Source: Bacilli bacterium (GTDB taxonomy: Bacteria; Bacillota_I; Bacilli_A; RFN20; CAG-826). From it: DNA of 64,000 nt. The stretch spans positions 1-64,000 of the forward strand of contig JAKSVG010000002.1 in NCBI GenBank assembly GCA_024408105.1. Direction: 5' to 3'. This document shows positions 20,279 through 27,973 of the stretch, piece after piece (the stretch's first letter is position 1; every line of letters begins with the position of its first letter). The notes beneath the pieces were generated by a model. The model was not told the origin of the DNA and made no database searches. It worked only from the letters and a program-made list of their open reading frames with translations. The position numbers and the translations under genes were made by a program.

Positions 20279-20536
20279 TTATTTTTTCATTAATGCTTTT
20301 GACTCAAAACAGATGTCGTTCGAGCCATTAACATAACCACCTGGAACATTGTTAACGTAAATTTCTCCGTTGTCTTCTATATATCCAATATATTCACTAT
20401 TAAGATATATTTCTCCGTCTTCAGTTAATTCGCCAAATCTATGTCCGTTCGCATACATAGAACCTTCAGGTGAAATATAACCGACAAGTTCATCATCGAT
20501 ATATACATTTTTTCCGTAGCAAGAAATCCAAAGCAT
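20279..20536 (-). CDS. Small beta-repeat protein of unknown function
   Basis: This 85-residue protein is built from four to five repeats of about 11-20 residues with a recurring pattern: an aromatic/aliphatic strand, then GYI or GEL, an acidic turn with Gly, and a new strand (DDELVGYISPEG, GHRFGELTEDG, SEYIGYIEDNG, NVPGGYVNGS). It resembles small beta-flower or propeller-like proteins of gut bacteria, but I do not recognise a specific family. There is no signal peptide or catalytic motif. Its ATG lies one base after the ispE stop, so it is translationally linked to ispE and is the last gene of the jag-to-ispE operon. Confidence 0.7.
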   Translation of the reverse strand: MLWISCYGKNVYIDDELVGYISPEGSMYANGHRFGELTEDGEIYLNSEYIGYIEDNGEIYVNNVPGGYVNGSNDICFESKALMKK

Positions 20537-20537
20537 G

Positions 20538-21386
20538 TTATTTTAAAGTCTTAGTTAAATAAACTTCTAAGCCTTTCTTTTCATATTTTTTAAACATACT
20601 TCTAGCTAACTGCTTATCGCGAGTCAATGCGTAAACAGCAGAACCAGAACCACTCATAAGAACCATTTTAAAACCGTCATTCCTGAGCATGCTCTTAACA
20701 TCGGAAATTTCTTCGACCATTGAAAGTGATGCTTTTTCAAGTGAATTAAACATTGAAGATGCAAGCAATTCGTCATCGCCATTTTTCAATGCTTCAACAA
20801 CATTCTGAATGTTGCCATGTTCTAATTCAATTGTATCAGCCTTTTCAAAAACACGCTTCGTTGATAAACCGCGTTTTGGCTTCACAATTATGACAAAATA
20901 TTCGTATTTTAAAGGGATTTCTGTAATTTTTTCGCCGATTCCTTTTACAACTGCTGGTTTATTCTTAAGACAAAATGGCACATCAGCACCAAGCGTTTTA
21001 GCTATATGATTCAATTCTTCATCATTAATATTTAATTTAAGAATTTTATTTAAAACATTCAGCATAACAGCAGCGTTTGAAGAACCTCCACCAAGTCCAG
21101 CTTGAATAGGAATTTCTTTATGAATGTTGATGTTAAAATTATCTTTGAATTTATAAATTTCTCTAAGTTTATTAATTGTTAGATTAATGAGATTGTATTT
21201 TGTTTCCTGTAAATCGACATGATCACAAGTTATGTAGCTGTCGCCTAAATATGAAAGATTTTCGACTTCAATTGAGTCGTGTAATTCCAAAGGAAGCATG
21301 ACCATTTCCATTTCATGGTATCCATCTTCTCTTTTACCAATTACATCAAGATACAAATTGATTTTTGCATGAGCTTTAATATACAT
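20538..21386 (-). CDS. ispE: 4-diphosphocytidyl-2-C-methyl-D-erythritol kinase
   Basis: IspE phosphorylates CDP-methylerythritol in the non-mevalonate isoprenoid pathway, which supplies undecaprenyl phosphate. The 282-residue GHMP kinase has AHAKINLYLDV at the N-terminus, the ATP-binding PIQAGLGGGSSNAAV (about 93-107) and the C-terminal LMSGSGSAVYAL glycine motif. AAGGAG lies 8 bases before the ATG. It follows rsmA, the usual rsmA-ispE order in Bacilli. No other pathway gene is in this window. Confidence 0.95.
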   Translation of the reverse strand: MYIKAHAKINLYLDVIGKREDGYHEMEMVMLPLELHDSIEVENLSYLGDSYITCDHVDLQETKYNLINLTINKLREIYKFKDNFNINIHKEIPIQAGLGGGSSNAAVMLNVLNKILKLNINDEELNHIAKTLGADVPFCLKNKPAVVKGIGEKITEIPLKYEYFVIIVKPKRGLSTKRVFEKADTIELEHGNIQNVVEALKNGDDELLASSMFNSLEKASLSMVEEISDVKSMLRNDGFKMVLMSGSGSAVYALTRDKQLARSMFKKYEKKGLEVYLTKTLK

Positions 21387-21397
21387 ATATACGCTCC

Positions 21398-22219
21398 TTA
21401 CATTATTTTATTTATGAAGTCATACGACTTCAAGATATTTAATAAATTAATATATTGATCGATTGACAAATGTTCTGGTCTTTTCATCAAATCAATTTGT
21501 GATTTTTCTAAAATTTTAGTAGCTACTTCCTTATCTCCAATAAGTTTTGTTAAATTGTTTAATATAGTTTTTCTTCTATAAAGAAAGAGCTTGCACATTA
21601 GTTTATATAAAAGATTGTTTTGTTGATCTTTAATGTTGCTATTTGGTGTTATAACAAAATACGCAGAATCAACATGAGGAACAGGGGTAAAATTATTTCT
21701 CCCAACAACGCACATCGATGAAATATCGGCGACATAATGCAAAAGAAGTGATAGCGGCGAAATTTCATTTTTGTCAGTTAGTTTTAAATAGACTTCTTTT
21801 TGGACCATTAAAACTATTAATTTGCTGTTAATGCCATCAAGGAGAATTTTTTCAATTATACTTGAAGTAATGTAGTAAGGTAAATTGCCAATAATTTTGG
21901 AATAAACTGATAAATCAGTTTTTAGAATATTTTTTCTATATATATTAACGTTTTTATATGATGAAAACTTATTATTTAGTTCATTGACCATATTATCATC
22001 AACATCTATCAATGAGATTTGAGCATTATTTTTCACTAAAAAATACGATAACGAGCCTAAACCAGCACCTATTTCTAGAACACTATCTTCTGGTTGAACT
22101 TTTAAAGCATTAGTAATTTTTTCTGCAATATCTTTTGAACAAAGAAAATTCTGTCCAAGAGATTTATTTGCAAGAAATTTATATGTTTTTATATCATTAA
22201 AAAATTGTTCACTATTCAT
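21398..22219 (-). CDS. rsmA: 16S rRNA dimethyladenosine transferase
   Basis: RsmA (KsgA) dimethylates two adjacent adenosines near the 3' end of 16S rRNA, a late step in 30S assembly. The 273-residue protein has the family entry SLGQNFLCS, the SAM-binding VLEIGAGLGSLSYFL, and the catalytic IGNLPYYITSSII. A small helical C-terminal domain follows. The start overlaps the end of rnmV by 8 bases; rnmV-rsmA is a common pair in Gram-positive bacteria because both enzymes mature rRNA. Confidence 0.96.
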   Translation of the reverse strand: MNSEQFFNDIKTYKFLANKSLGQNFLCSKDIAEKITNALKVQPEDSVLEIGAGLGSLSYFLVKNNAQISLIDVDDNMVNELNNKFSSYKNVNIYRKNILKTDLSVYSKIIGNLPYYITSSIIEKILLDGINSKLIVLMVQKEVYLKLTDKNEISPLSLLLHYVADISSMCVVGRNNFTPVPHVDSAYFVITPNSNIKDQQNNLLYKLMCKLFLYRRKTILNNLTKLIGDKEVATKILEKSQIDLMKRPEHLSIDQYINLLNILKSYDFINKIM

Positions 22220-22745
22220 TTAGAAGTTCCTCGATTTTATTCTTTGAAATATTAAGAGAATTTAGCCTTTTATATAATGTCTTCGCATTTACATAACCAA
22301 GAGATAGTTTATAAGATAGTTTGTTTCTCAATTCTTTAGAATTGTTACAGCCAATCAAGTTTAATTCATAAAGATCTGAATATGAAATTGATTCAACGTA
22401 CTCTTTTTTTAAAACAAACATATTGTCTAACGCTTTAAATATTTCATTTATTTCACATTCAGCCACTCCAACCTTCCCGTTTTTAATAGCAAATTCTTTT
22501 CTTATAAAGCAATGTTTTAAGCCGTTAATATTCTGGTCAAGAATATCTCTTATTCTTTTGCCTGGAGAATCAGGATCAACCAATACAACAACTTCTTTGA
22601 CTTCTTTAATTTTCTTAATGTAATTAATAGTTTCGTCAGATATTTCAGAACCATTAGTGATAATAAATTCTGCATCAATATAATTAGAAAGATAGGAAAC
22701 ATCACTTTTTCCTTCGACAACTAAAACACAATCAAGTTTTTTCAT
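22212..22745 (-). CDS. rnmV: Ribonuclease M5
   Basis: RNase M5 makes the final cuts in 5S rRNA maturation in low-GC Gram-positive bacteria. The 177-residue protein has an N-terminal TOPRIM domain with VVEGKSDVSYL (catalytic Glu) and VVLVDPDSPGKRIRD (metal-binding Asp pair), then a C-terminal helical domain. Length matches the family. It overlaps tatD by four bases and rsmA by eight, so the three genes are tightly coupled. Confidence 0.93.
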   Translation of the reverse strand: MKKLDCVLVVEGKSDVSYLSNYIDAEFIITNGSEISDETINYIKKIKEVKEVVVLVDPDSPGKRIRDILDQNINGLKHCFIRKEFAIKNGKVGVAECEINEIFKALDNMFVLKKEYVESISYSDLYELNLIGCNNSKELRNKLSYKLSLGYVNAKTLYKRLNSLNISKNKIEELLNE

Positions 22746-23509
22746 AAATTAAATAAATTAAGAAAATTATTTGTAGTGTCTTCTTCAACATCGCTAGGAG
22801 AAATGTTTTTCAAACTTGCTATTTCATCCCTAATAAATTTTAAATATTTAGAATGATTTAATTCACCTCTATGAGGTGTGGGTGTTAAATACGGTGCATC
22901 TGTTTCGAGAACGTATTTTGTACGATCTACAATTTTTGCAACTTCCTTTGGCCTAAAAGCATTTTTAAAGGTAACTGTTCCTCCTAAACCAAGAAGGAAA
23001 CCTAGTTCAGTAAAACTTTTTACCATTTCAGGAGAACCAGAATAACAATGAATAATGCCCTTGCGTTTTAGTTTATGCTTTTTCAAGATTTCCAAAGTGT
23101 CATTGTATGCTTCACGACAATGTATTGAAACAGGCATATTGTATTTATTAGCCAAATTAATTTGTTTAATAAAATATTCTCTTTGAGAATATTTTAAATC
23201 TTCTTCTTTATCCCAATAGTAATCGAGACCAATTTCGCCAATCGCAATTACTTTCTTTGACTTAAGTAACTCTTCAATTTTTTCTAAATCGCCATTCTTA
23301 GTATTTTTTACTTCAGCTGGAATAATACCTACCGCAGCATAGACACCATCAAATTGCTCTGCGATTTTAACAGCGTTAATAGAACTTTCTAAATCATAGC
23401 CAACAACAAGCATTATTGAAACATTAGAAGCCTTTGCTTCATCAACATATTGTTTTGGATTATTTAGATATACAGGATCATTGATATGGCAATGCGAATC
23501 TATAATCAT
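22742..23509 (-). CDS. tatD: TatD family metal-dependent DNase
   Basis: TatD proteins are metal-dependent hydrolases with 3'-5' exonuclease activity, linked to repair and DNA turnover. The 255-residue TIM barrel shows all metal sites: DSHCHIND at the start, GEIGLDYYW, SIHCREAY, HCYSGSPE and ETDAPYLTP. It starts two bases after the mnmE stop. TatD followed by RNase M5 and RsmA is the standard order in Bacilli. Confidence 0.94.
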   Translation of the reverse strand: MIIDSHCHINDPVYLNNPKQYVDEAKASNVSIMLVVGYDLESSINAVKIAEQFDGVYAAVGIIPAEVKNTKNGDLEKIEELLKSKKVIAIGEIGLDYYWDKEEDLKYSQREYFIKQINLANKYNMPVSIHCREAYNDTLEILKKHKLKRKGIIHCYSGSPEMVKSFTELGFLLGLGGTVTFKNAFRPKEVAKIVDRTKYVLETDAPYLTPTPHRGELNHSKYLKFIRDEIASLKNISPSDVEEDTTNNFLNLFNL

Positions 23510-23511
23510 TT

Positions 23512-24825
23512 TTATTTACCAACACAGAATCTAGAAAATATTTCATCTGTTAAATCATTTTTATTGCTCTCACCCAGTAAATCGAGAGCGGAATTGTATG
23601 CAAGCATTATGCTTGTAGACACCAAATCTATCGGTTCGCCTTTATTAGCATCATCAATCGCATTTTTGAGATTAAAAACGATGTTTTGTAATAACCCTAA
23701 CTGTCTTTCATTATTAAATGATGGCTTAATTTGCAAGTCGCCAATATCCATCACATCTTTAATCTTATTGATAAGAGGTTCTATATCTTTATTAAGAGCA
23801 GAAATATAAATTTCGCCTTCTATTTTTTTCGAAGTAATGTCGGCTTTATTATTTACAATAATATGTTTTTTAGTTTTGATTTCGTCGTATAGTTTGCTAT
23901 CAATACCGGAATTATCAACAACAAAAATAATTAGGTCAGCTTTTTTAATATACTCTTTTGCTTTAGTAATTCCGATAGACTCAATTAAGTCATTTGATTC
24001 ATGTAAACCTGCAGTGTCAAACAAATGAACTGGGACACCTGAAATCGATGCTTCTCCTTCAACAACATCTCTTGTTGTTCCGGCAATAGGAGTAACAATG
24101 GCTTTTTCTTCATTGATAAAAGCATTCAATAAAGACGATTTACCGACATTAGGTTTGCCAACAATAGCAATATTAATACCGTTGCGGTAAATCTTATCTT
24201 TTTCTCCCTGCTTAATTAAGTCGTTTAACTTATCGATGATATTACTGCATACATTCACAACTTTTAAGCGTGATACTTCTTCAATGTCTTCATATTCTGG
24301 GTAATCAATATTCACTTCAATTTGAGATAAAATCTCCGCAATTTCTGTTTTAATTGGATAAAATAACTTTGAATTCTCTCCTTTTAAAGCAAGCATTGAA
24401 AGATCTTTTGATTCAACTGTAGTAGCGTTAATCATGTCATTAATTGCTTCTGCTTGAACTAAATCAATTTTGCCATTTAAAAATGCTCTTGAAGAAAATT
24501 CTCCATTAGTTGCCATTCTTGCTCCATTGCTAAGCAATAGTTTAATTATTTCTTTGCAAATTAAAACAGAACCATGACATATGATTTCTACGCTATTTTC
24601 ACCAGTAAAACTATGCGGTGAAACATACGTTAATAAAACCACTTGATCAACTTCTTTACCATTATCAAGAATATAACCATAATGGATGTCGCGCTTTGTG
24701 ACATTTGAAATATCTTTACTAAATATCTTTGAAACAACTTTAAAGCAATCATCACCGCTTAAACGGATGATGGCTAGGGCTGATTTTAATGGTGGGGTTG
24801 CAAGTGCAACAATTGTTTCAAACAT
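23512..24825 (-). CDS. mnmE: tRNA modification GTPase MnmE
   Basis: MnmE works with MnmG to modify uridine 34 of several tRNAs. The 437-residue protein has the tetrahydrofolate-binding N-terminus (FETIVALATPPLKSALAIIRLSG), a helical domain interrupted by the G domain (GKPNVGKSSLLNAF, DTAGLHES, NNKAD) and the C-terminal FCVGK with its essential Cys. I place the start at ATG 24825, where family similarity begins; an in-frame extension to 24900 would overlap jag by 47 bases. A hairpin lies between jag and this start. Confidence 0.96.
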   Translation of the reverse strand: MFETIVALATPPLKSALAIIRLSGDDCFKVVSKIFSKDISNVTKRDIHYGYILDNGKEVDQVVLLTYVSPHSFTGENSVEIICHGSVLICKEIIKLLLSNGARMATNGEFSSRAFLNGKIDLVQAEAINDMINATTVESKDLSMLALKGENSKLFYPIKTEIAEILSQIEVNIDYPEYEDIEEVSRLKVVNVCSNIIDKLNDLIKQGEKDKIYRNGINIAIVGKPNVGKSSLLNAFINEEKAIVTPIAGTTRDVVEGEASISGVPVHLFDTAGLHESNDLIESIGITKAKEYIKKADLIIFVVDNSGIDSKLYDEIKTKKHIIVNNKADITSKKIEGEIYISALNKDIEPLINKIKDVMDIGDLQIKPSFNNERQLGLLQNIVFNLKNAIDDANKGEPIDLVSTSIMLAYNSALDLLGESNKNDLTDEIFSRFCVGK

Positions 24826-24837
24826 ATGAATATTAAA

Positions 24838-24858
24838 AATAGAGTATAAAACTCTATT
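24838..24858 (-). terminator. Hairpin across the jag stop
   Basis: AATAGAGT and ACTCTATT form a perfect 8-bp stem with a 5-base loop. On the minus strand it is followed by TTTTTAATATT. It overlaps the jag stop codon and could be a weak terminator or attenuator before mnmE. The stem is AT-rich, so full termination is doubtful. Confidence 0.4.
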
Positions 24859-25459
24859 CTTCAACGTATTTGATTGTAACGGCTCTTCTACGACCTTCAC
24901 CTGAAGACTCTGTTTTGATGTGTGAGAAATTGGCTAGAGCGTTGTGCACAACTCTTCTTTCATCACTTGGCATAGGATCGAGCGTAGCATCTTGCTTTGT
25001 TCTTTGAACTTCTTTAGCAGTCTTTCTAGCTATAAATGCAACACGAGAATATTTGTTGTCTTTATAATCGCCAATATCGAGAAGGATTCTAAATCTTCTT
25101 CTAAATTTTCCGCTTACAGCTAAACGAGCAATTTCGTTAAGCGCTTGAAGTGTGACTCCATTTTTGCCGATCAAAATTGGATTATGATCAGAATCAATTT
25201 CAATTCTAATTATGTCGTCTTCTAAAGATGCTTTTGTTTTGACATCTCCAATTCCTAGAGATTCAATAACATTCTTTAGATATTCTTGAGCATATTCGAT
25301 AGCGTCTGTTAATTCATAAACTGAAATAACTGCTTTCTTTCCAAAAAGACCTTTTTTCTCTTCTTCAACAGAGAAGATAACGTCTTCTTCTTTGATGCCT
25401 AATTCTTGCGAAGCAAGAGTTACGCATTCTTCAATAGTTTTTCCACTATATTGTTTCAT
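24854..25459 (-). CDS. jag: RNA-binding protein Jag/KhpB
   Basis: The 201-residue protein has the Jag N-terminal domain (1-50, MKQYSGKTIEECVTLA), a KH domain around ILIGKNGVTLQALNEIA, and an R3H domain near the C-terminus (DPMPSDERRVVHNAL). Jag (KhpB/EloR) binds RNA, partners with KhpA and influences cell elongation and sRNA-mRNA pairing in Gram-positive bacteria. It lies 13 bases after yidC, the conserved yidC-jag pair, so it probably shares the rpmH promoter. Confidence 0.95.
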   Translation of the reverse strand: MKQYSGKTIEECVTLASQELGIKEEDVIFSVEEEKKGLFGKKAVISVYELTDAIEYAQEYLKNVIESLGIGDVKTKASLEDDIIRIEIDSDHNPILIGKNGVTLQALNEIARLAVSGKFRRRFRILLDIGDYKDNKYSRVAFIARKTAKEVQRTKQDATLDPMPSDERRVVHNALANFSHIKTESSGEGRRRAVTIKYVEE

Positions 25460-25472
25460 GTTTTATAAACTC

Positions 25473-26993
25473 CTAATTTTTATGTTTTTTTCTACCAACA
25501 ATAGCTTGTGTGACCAATGATTGTACTAATGAGAAAATAGCACCAACAAACCAGTACACACCCATTGCTGCTGGTAATGTAAAGCCCATAACAATAATCA
25601 TGACGAGCATTACATAACTAATGATATTCATTGTCTTATTTTGAGATTTTTGGGCAGGATTAACTCCTAAACGAGCAATCCTTTTATTCTTAGCTTTTTG
25701 TATCCATTGAGGAATCTTCATTGATAAGAATTGAGCAACAGACATCAAAATAAATAACACTAAAGCTGTCCACCAACCGTTCATGTTGCTTGGAAGTCCG
25801 TTAGTATTTTTTAACGCATCGAGAATTGATGTCGAAAGATTGATATTAAGGAATCTACCGGTTGAGAGAACCGCAGAACCTGTCATTGCGCCCCAAACAC
25901 CAATAAATATTGGGAATTGGACAATAAGAATAAGCAACTGTCCAAGAGGATTGACTTTATGCTTCTTGTAAAGTCGCATCTGTTCTTCAGACAATCTTTG
26001 TTTTTCTGATTGACTTGAATTTGCGTTTGGATATTTTGCTTGAATTTTAGCAAGTTCAGGTTGAAGTGCTTGCATTTTTTGCTGACTAAGAGTCGACTTG
26101 AATGTTACTAAGAATATAAATAATCTAACGATTATTGTAACAATAACAAGAGCTAAAAGTTGAGGCCAGCCATTTGCGTATGCATCAAGATTTCCACCAC
26201 CGATGCCGGCTGAGAATGTATCAACAAGCCAAGCGACAGGGAAAACAATTAGACCAGAAATTGGTCCTTTGGACCAAGCATATCCCCAGTCTTTCGCATC
26301 CATTGTTACAGGTATCGAATATTGGCCATAAGCGCCATATTTTCCCTCTGTAATAGCAATGCATGATTTTGTTCCACTAACAGCTGAGTCCATTGTTGAA
26401 CGGTATGTCTTGACAAAATCAACAGATGGGCAATCTTCGGCACCTATTTCATAGGCTATTTCACCATTAATTTTTTCATAGTTTGACCACAATTGATCGT
26501 TTTCACCATAAAATTTTAGATATCCTTGTTCTTCTAAAACACTGTAGGCTTGATCAGGTGTCATTGTTGCTTCGCTTACGCGAGCATCAATGTGGTTATC
26601 ATTGTAACCAGCAATACCCATTGTTAAAATCTTTTGGTCCATCTTCATCAAATATTTGATTGTAGGACAAGTAAAATACTTATTTTTGCAAGAAGAAACA
26701 ATTGATGAGAGTTGGTTAGATTTAGTGTATTTGCCGTTATTATCTACTTCAACTCTTCTCCATAAATTTGGATTTGTTTCGAAAACTTGCTCATAGGTAT
26801 ATGTATATCCTTCTTTAGGATCTTTCTTTGCTTCTTCTTCAGAAGAAAAGTATTCAGAAACGCCTGGTTCGATAGCAAAAAGAATTCTGCTTTTTTCAAT
26901 ATTTTTGCAGAAGTTTGAAGTACAACCAGATGCTACTGCGGCAGTTAATATTAAGAAACCGCCAGTTAAAGCTATTTTTAATGATTTTTTCAC
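25473..26993 (-). CDS. yidC: YidC/Oxa1 membrane insertase with large extracytoplasmic region
   Basis: YidC inserts and folds membrane proteins alone or with SecYEG. The 506-residue protein has a lipoprotein signal (ASGC, Cys24) and a conserved C-terminal core of five membrane segments (about 244-500), including WPQLLALVIVTIIVRLFIF with the hydrophilic-groove Arg, the cytosolic LQPELAKIQAKYP hairpin and the basic tail GRKKHKN. Between them lie about 220 extra residues (25-243) with several Cys. Gram-positive YidC such as SpoIIIJ is near 260 residues, so this region is an unusual addition. The start is a GTG overlapping the rnpA stop by one base. Confidence 0.93.
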   Translation of the reverse strand: MKKSLKIALTGGFLILTAAVASGCTSNFCKNIEKSRILFAIEPGVSEYFSSEEEAKKDPKEGYTYTYEQVFETNPNLWRRVEVDNNGKYTKSNQLSSIVSSCKNKYFTCPTIKYLMKMDQKILTMGIAGYNDNHIDARVSEATMTPDQAYSVLEEQGYLKFYGENDQLWSNYEKINGEIAYEIGAEDCPSVDFVKTYRSTMDSAVSGTKSCIAITEGKYGAYGQYSIPVTMDAKDWGYAWSKGPISGLIVFPVAWLVDTFSAGIGGGNLDAYANGWPQLLALVIVTIIVRLFIFLVTFKSTLSQQKMQALQPELAKIQAKYPNANSSQSEKQRLSEEQMRLYKKHKVNPLGQLLILIVQFPIFIGVWGAMTGSAVLSTGRFLNINLSTSILDALKNTNGLPSNMNGWWTALVLFILMSVAQFLSMKIPQWIQKAKNKRIARLGVNPAQKSQNKTMNIISYVMLVMIIVMGFTLPAAMGVYWFVGAIFSLVQSLVTQAIVGRKKHKN

Positions 26994-27322
26994 TATTTGT
27001 TTCCTACTTCTTTTAATAACGTAACGATATCAGCAGATATTTTTGTTTTATTTTCGATATCGTAGCTTTTGCGAGCTATAAAGATTAGGTCAAAGCCAAT
27101 CCCTAAATCTAGTTCTTTCGCCAAAACTGCTCGGATTTGTCTTTTAATTTTGTTGCGGACAACAGCATTTCCACTTTTAGTTGGAATGGATATACCAACG
27201 CGTGCATATCCAAGTTCATTTTTTAGAAAATAAAGAGTTAAGAAGTCCGATCTAAGAAGCTTACCTTCATGAATGACTTTTTCAAATTCGTTATATTTCT
27301 TAATTCTATTCTTTACTTTCAT
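26993..27322 (-). CDS. rnpA: Ribonuclease P protein component
   Basis: RnpA is the protein subunit of RNase P, which removes the 5' leader of pre-tRNAs. The 109-residue basic protein has the signature VRNKIKRQIRAVL and the N-terminal KVKNRIKKYNEF. I prefer ATG 27322; a TTG at 27328 would give two more residues. No ribosome site is evident, and the gene starts 9 bases after rpmH, so it probably relies on coupling. The rpmH-rnpA-yidC-jag order is conserved next to bacterial origins. Confidence 0.95.
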   Translation of the reverse strand: MKVKNRIKKYNEFEKVIHEGKLLRSDFLTLYFLKNELGYARVGISIPTKSGNAVVRNKIKRQIRAVLAKELDLGIGFDLIFIARKSYDIENKTKISADIVTLLKEVGNK

Positions 27323-27331
27323 GAACAAAAA

Positions 27332-27466
27332 TTAAGCAGATAATTTTGCTCTTCCTTTAGCACGACGAGCTGCTAAAACTTTGCGACCATTCTTTGTAGA
27401 CATTCTTGCACGAAAACCATGAACGTTGCGTCTATGGGTCTTGCTTGGTTGATATGTTCTTTTCAT
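27332..27466 (-). CDS. rpmH: 50S ribosomal protein bL34
   Basis: This 44-residue basic protein reads [18 protein letters not shown]..., continues with [20 protein letters not shown] and ends KLSA, a clear match to bL34 in length and sequence. AAGGAG lies 9-10 bases before the ATG. It is the first gene of the rpmH-rnpA-yidC-jag run and has a consensus promoter in the origin region. Confidence 0.98.
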   Translation of the reverse strand: MKRTYQPSKTHRRNVHGFRARMSTKNGRKVLAARRAKGRAKLSA

Positions 27467-27503
27467 ACTGATAATCTCCTTGTGTATTTAACACGCGATA
27501 GAG

Positions 27504-27532
27504 ATTATATATGCATATGTGCGAATAGTCAA
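27504..27532 (-). promoter_or_regulatory. Promoter of rpmH-rnpA-yidC
   Basis: On the minus strand, TTGACT, a 17-base spacer and TATAAT form a near-consensus vegetative promoter. The -10 ends 37 bases before the rpmH ATG. Confidence 0.9.
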
Positions 27533-27973
27533 AACATTTTATTTGCGAGTGCGCACGTGAACTTCTTTAATAATTATAATAATTTTACTAATAAAAAGTT
27601 TTCCACAATAATAATTACAAGATACAGTGTTCAAACGTAGTATTTGTTCACAAAATATTATAAATCCACACAATGTGATTTTATAGATGTGAAAAGTAGT
27701 AATCTATTTAAATATATTCGATAAAATCGAATATCAATACAATTTTTGTTTGTGAATAACACAACCAGCATGTTGATAAGTTATTTCGTTGTTTTCCACA
27801 GTTTTCCACACACAATAATATTTGTTGATATTTTATGTTGATAAATAGCCGTTTATCGCTATTATTTTTCACAATTTTTATACATTTTTGTGTAAAATTA
27901 TTAAAAAGTTGATTTTTTTATTTTCTTTTATTGATATAGATAGTATACTTTGTTTACAAAAGGGGATATTAAT
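27533..27973. other. Replication origin region upstream of dnaA
   Basis: This 507-base gene-free stretch (27467-27973, less the rpmH promoter) is very AT-rich and holds many DnaA-box-like 9-mers. TGTGAATAA at 27751-27759 is a perfect TTATTCACA on the minus strand. One-mismatch TTTTCCACA occurs at 27599-27607, 27792-27800 and 27802-27810 (the last two one base apart), with TTGTTCACA at 27644-27652. Weaker sites include 27662-27670, 27689-27697, 27865-27873 and 27889-27897. The dnaA promoter is probably around TATACT at 27944-27949, without a good -35. It forms the upstream half of a two-part oriC, as in Bacillus. Confidence 0.85.

Noticed and set aside
24826-24900. N-terminal extension of MnmE to 24900
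   Set aside because: The extra 25 residues overlap jag and have no family similarity; conserved sequence starts at ATG 24825.
27599-27810. Repeated TTTTCCACA units as a CRISPR-like or satellite array
   Set aside because: They are 9-mers without regular spacers and fit degenerate DnaA boxes at the origin.
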